NCBI RefSeq assembly: GCF_018742245.1
Contig: NZ_CP036132.1
Span: 1,731,001-1,795,000, forward strand
DNA length: 64,000 bases
Direction: 5' to 3'
Origin: Bacillus mycoides
GTDB lineage: Bacteria; Bacillota; Bacilli; Bacillales; Bacillaceae_G
The notes below the pieces were generated by a model. It saw nothing but the letters and a program-made list of their open reading frames with translations. It had not been told where the DNA came from and ran no database searches. Every line of letters begins with the position of its first letter. Positions within the stretch are counted from its first letter, which is position 1. Positions 63,618 through 64,000 of the stretch are shown one piece after another. Both the position numbers and the translations under genes were made by a program.

Positions 63618-64000
63618 ATGAAGCGAAAAAAGAGCCGTTTAATGGTAATGGCACTTGTTACATCTTTATTTTTAACAGCTTGTAATAATAAAGCTAATAA
63701 AGGTGATGCAGAAGCTAAAAAACAAGTGTTAAATGTAACAGTATCAGAAGAAATTCCTTCTCTTGATACTACGAAAACGATGGATGGTACATCAGCACAC
63801 GTAATGCAAAACATATTTGAAGGATTGTATGTGCTAGATGAACAGGATCATCCTATTCCAGCAGTAGCAAAGTCGTTTGAAAGAAGTGAAGATGGTAAAA
63901 AATATACATTTGATTTGCGTAAAGATGCAAAGTGGTCAAATGGAGACTCAGTAACAGCAAATGATTTTATGTTTGCGTGGAGACGGGCGGTAAGTCATGA
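63618..64000 (+). CDS. oppA: Oligopeptide ABC transporter substrate-binding lipoprotein (3' end outside window)
   Basis: The first 127 codons of an OppA-type protein behind AAGGAGCGCAATTC. A lipoprotein signal peptide is visible (KKSRLMVMALVTSLFLTAC, lipobox LTAC with Cys near residue 22), then LNVTVSEEIPSLDTTKTMDG, VMQNIFEGLYVLDEQDHPIP and TFDLRKDAKWSNGDSVTAND, all standard SBP_bac_5 blocks. It binds peptides at the outer face of the membrane for the OppBCDF transporter. B. cereus-group genomes have many oppA copies; which one this is remains open. The 180 bases before it hold no recognisable element. Confidence 0.85.
   Translation, partial: MKRKKSRLMVMALVTSLFLTACNNKANKGDAEAKKQVLNVTVSEEIPSLDTTKTMDGTSAHVMQNIFEGLYVLDEQDHPIPAVAKSFERSEDGKKYTFDLRKDAKWSNGDSVTANDFMFAWRRAVSH

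Noticed and set aside
1..64000. tRNA, rRNA, complete insertion sequence or restriction-modification/defence island
   Set aside because: No tRNA cloverleaf, rRNA segment, transposase frame or recognisable defence gene set was found on either strand.

Overview
The window is low-GC Gram-positive chromosomal DNA. Purine-rich ribosome binding sites, occasional TTG/GTG starts, T-box and L-box leaders, intrinsic terminators after nearly every unit and close Bacillus protein families (MalS, YndGHJ, YunG, DUF3934, CD3324) point to the Bacillus cereus group. It is mostly ordinary housekeeping chromosome with a few accessory patches; no tRNA, rRNA or CRISPR array was seen.

Layout. 1-1.3 kb: two paralogous Imm11/DUF1629-type immunity-like genes, the first broken at a run of twelve AAAC units. 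1.4-2.6 kb: a structured repeat and a second UMP-kinase gene behind a leader ORF and attenuator-like terminator. 2.7-9.6 kb: a C4-dicarboxylate/glutamate module (symporter, aspartase, malic enzyme) followed by a GlnK/GlnL-type two-component system; an exact copy of the known GlnL repeat and a cre site precede the symporter. 9.7-16.9 kb: a SWIM-SNF2 helicase, DUF3934, asnA behind an Asn T-box, and lysC behind a lysine riboswitch. 17-30 kb: the yndG-yndH-yndJ set, a NUDIX hydrolase, four MFS exporters or relatives, a PPK2 kinase, a PadR regulator with a 51-bp operator-like palindrome, and a zinc-ribbon/LRR protein. 30.5-31.9 kb: a fabH remnant and a complex leader (13-codon uORF, two terminators) before hflX. 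33-38.8 kb: Fsr-type MFS with cysK, a GNAT, a nucleotidyltransferase-like protein and a MurJ/SpoVB-type flippase.

39-50.7 kb: an NSS-family amino-acid symporter behind a Phe-specifier T-box whose antiterminator/terminator block occurs three times in tandem; then polysaccharide deacetylase, CD3324, YetF-like, a FusB-type EF-G-binding protein, an RCC1-repeat protein, msrA, an SDR and ilvD-ilvA behind an Ile T-box. 50.8-61.5 kb: CapA-family protein, DUF554, a ClpN-GNAT fusion, further MFS, LigB dioxygenase, alpha/beta hydrolase, pentapeptide protein, class-C beta-lactamase-like protein, a frameshifted GNAT, YunG and mtaD. 61.6-63.4 kb: a decayed prophage patch (SGNH fragment, broken holin, intact amidase, replication-relaxation fragment). 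The window ends inside an oppA-type lipoprotein gene.

A recurring theme is RNA-level control of amino-acid genes: three T-boxes (Asn, Phe, Ile), one lysine riboswitch and two uORF/terminator leaders. The points most worth a second look are the repeat-interrupted immunity gene, the triplicated T-box terminator, and the hflX and pyrH-paralogue leaders. All functional names rest on motif recognition by eye; no database search was run.
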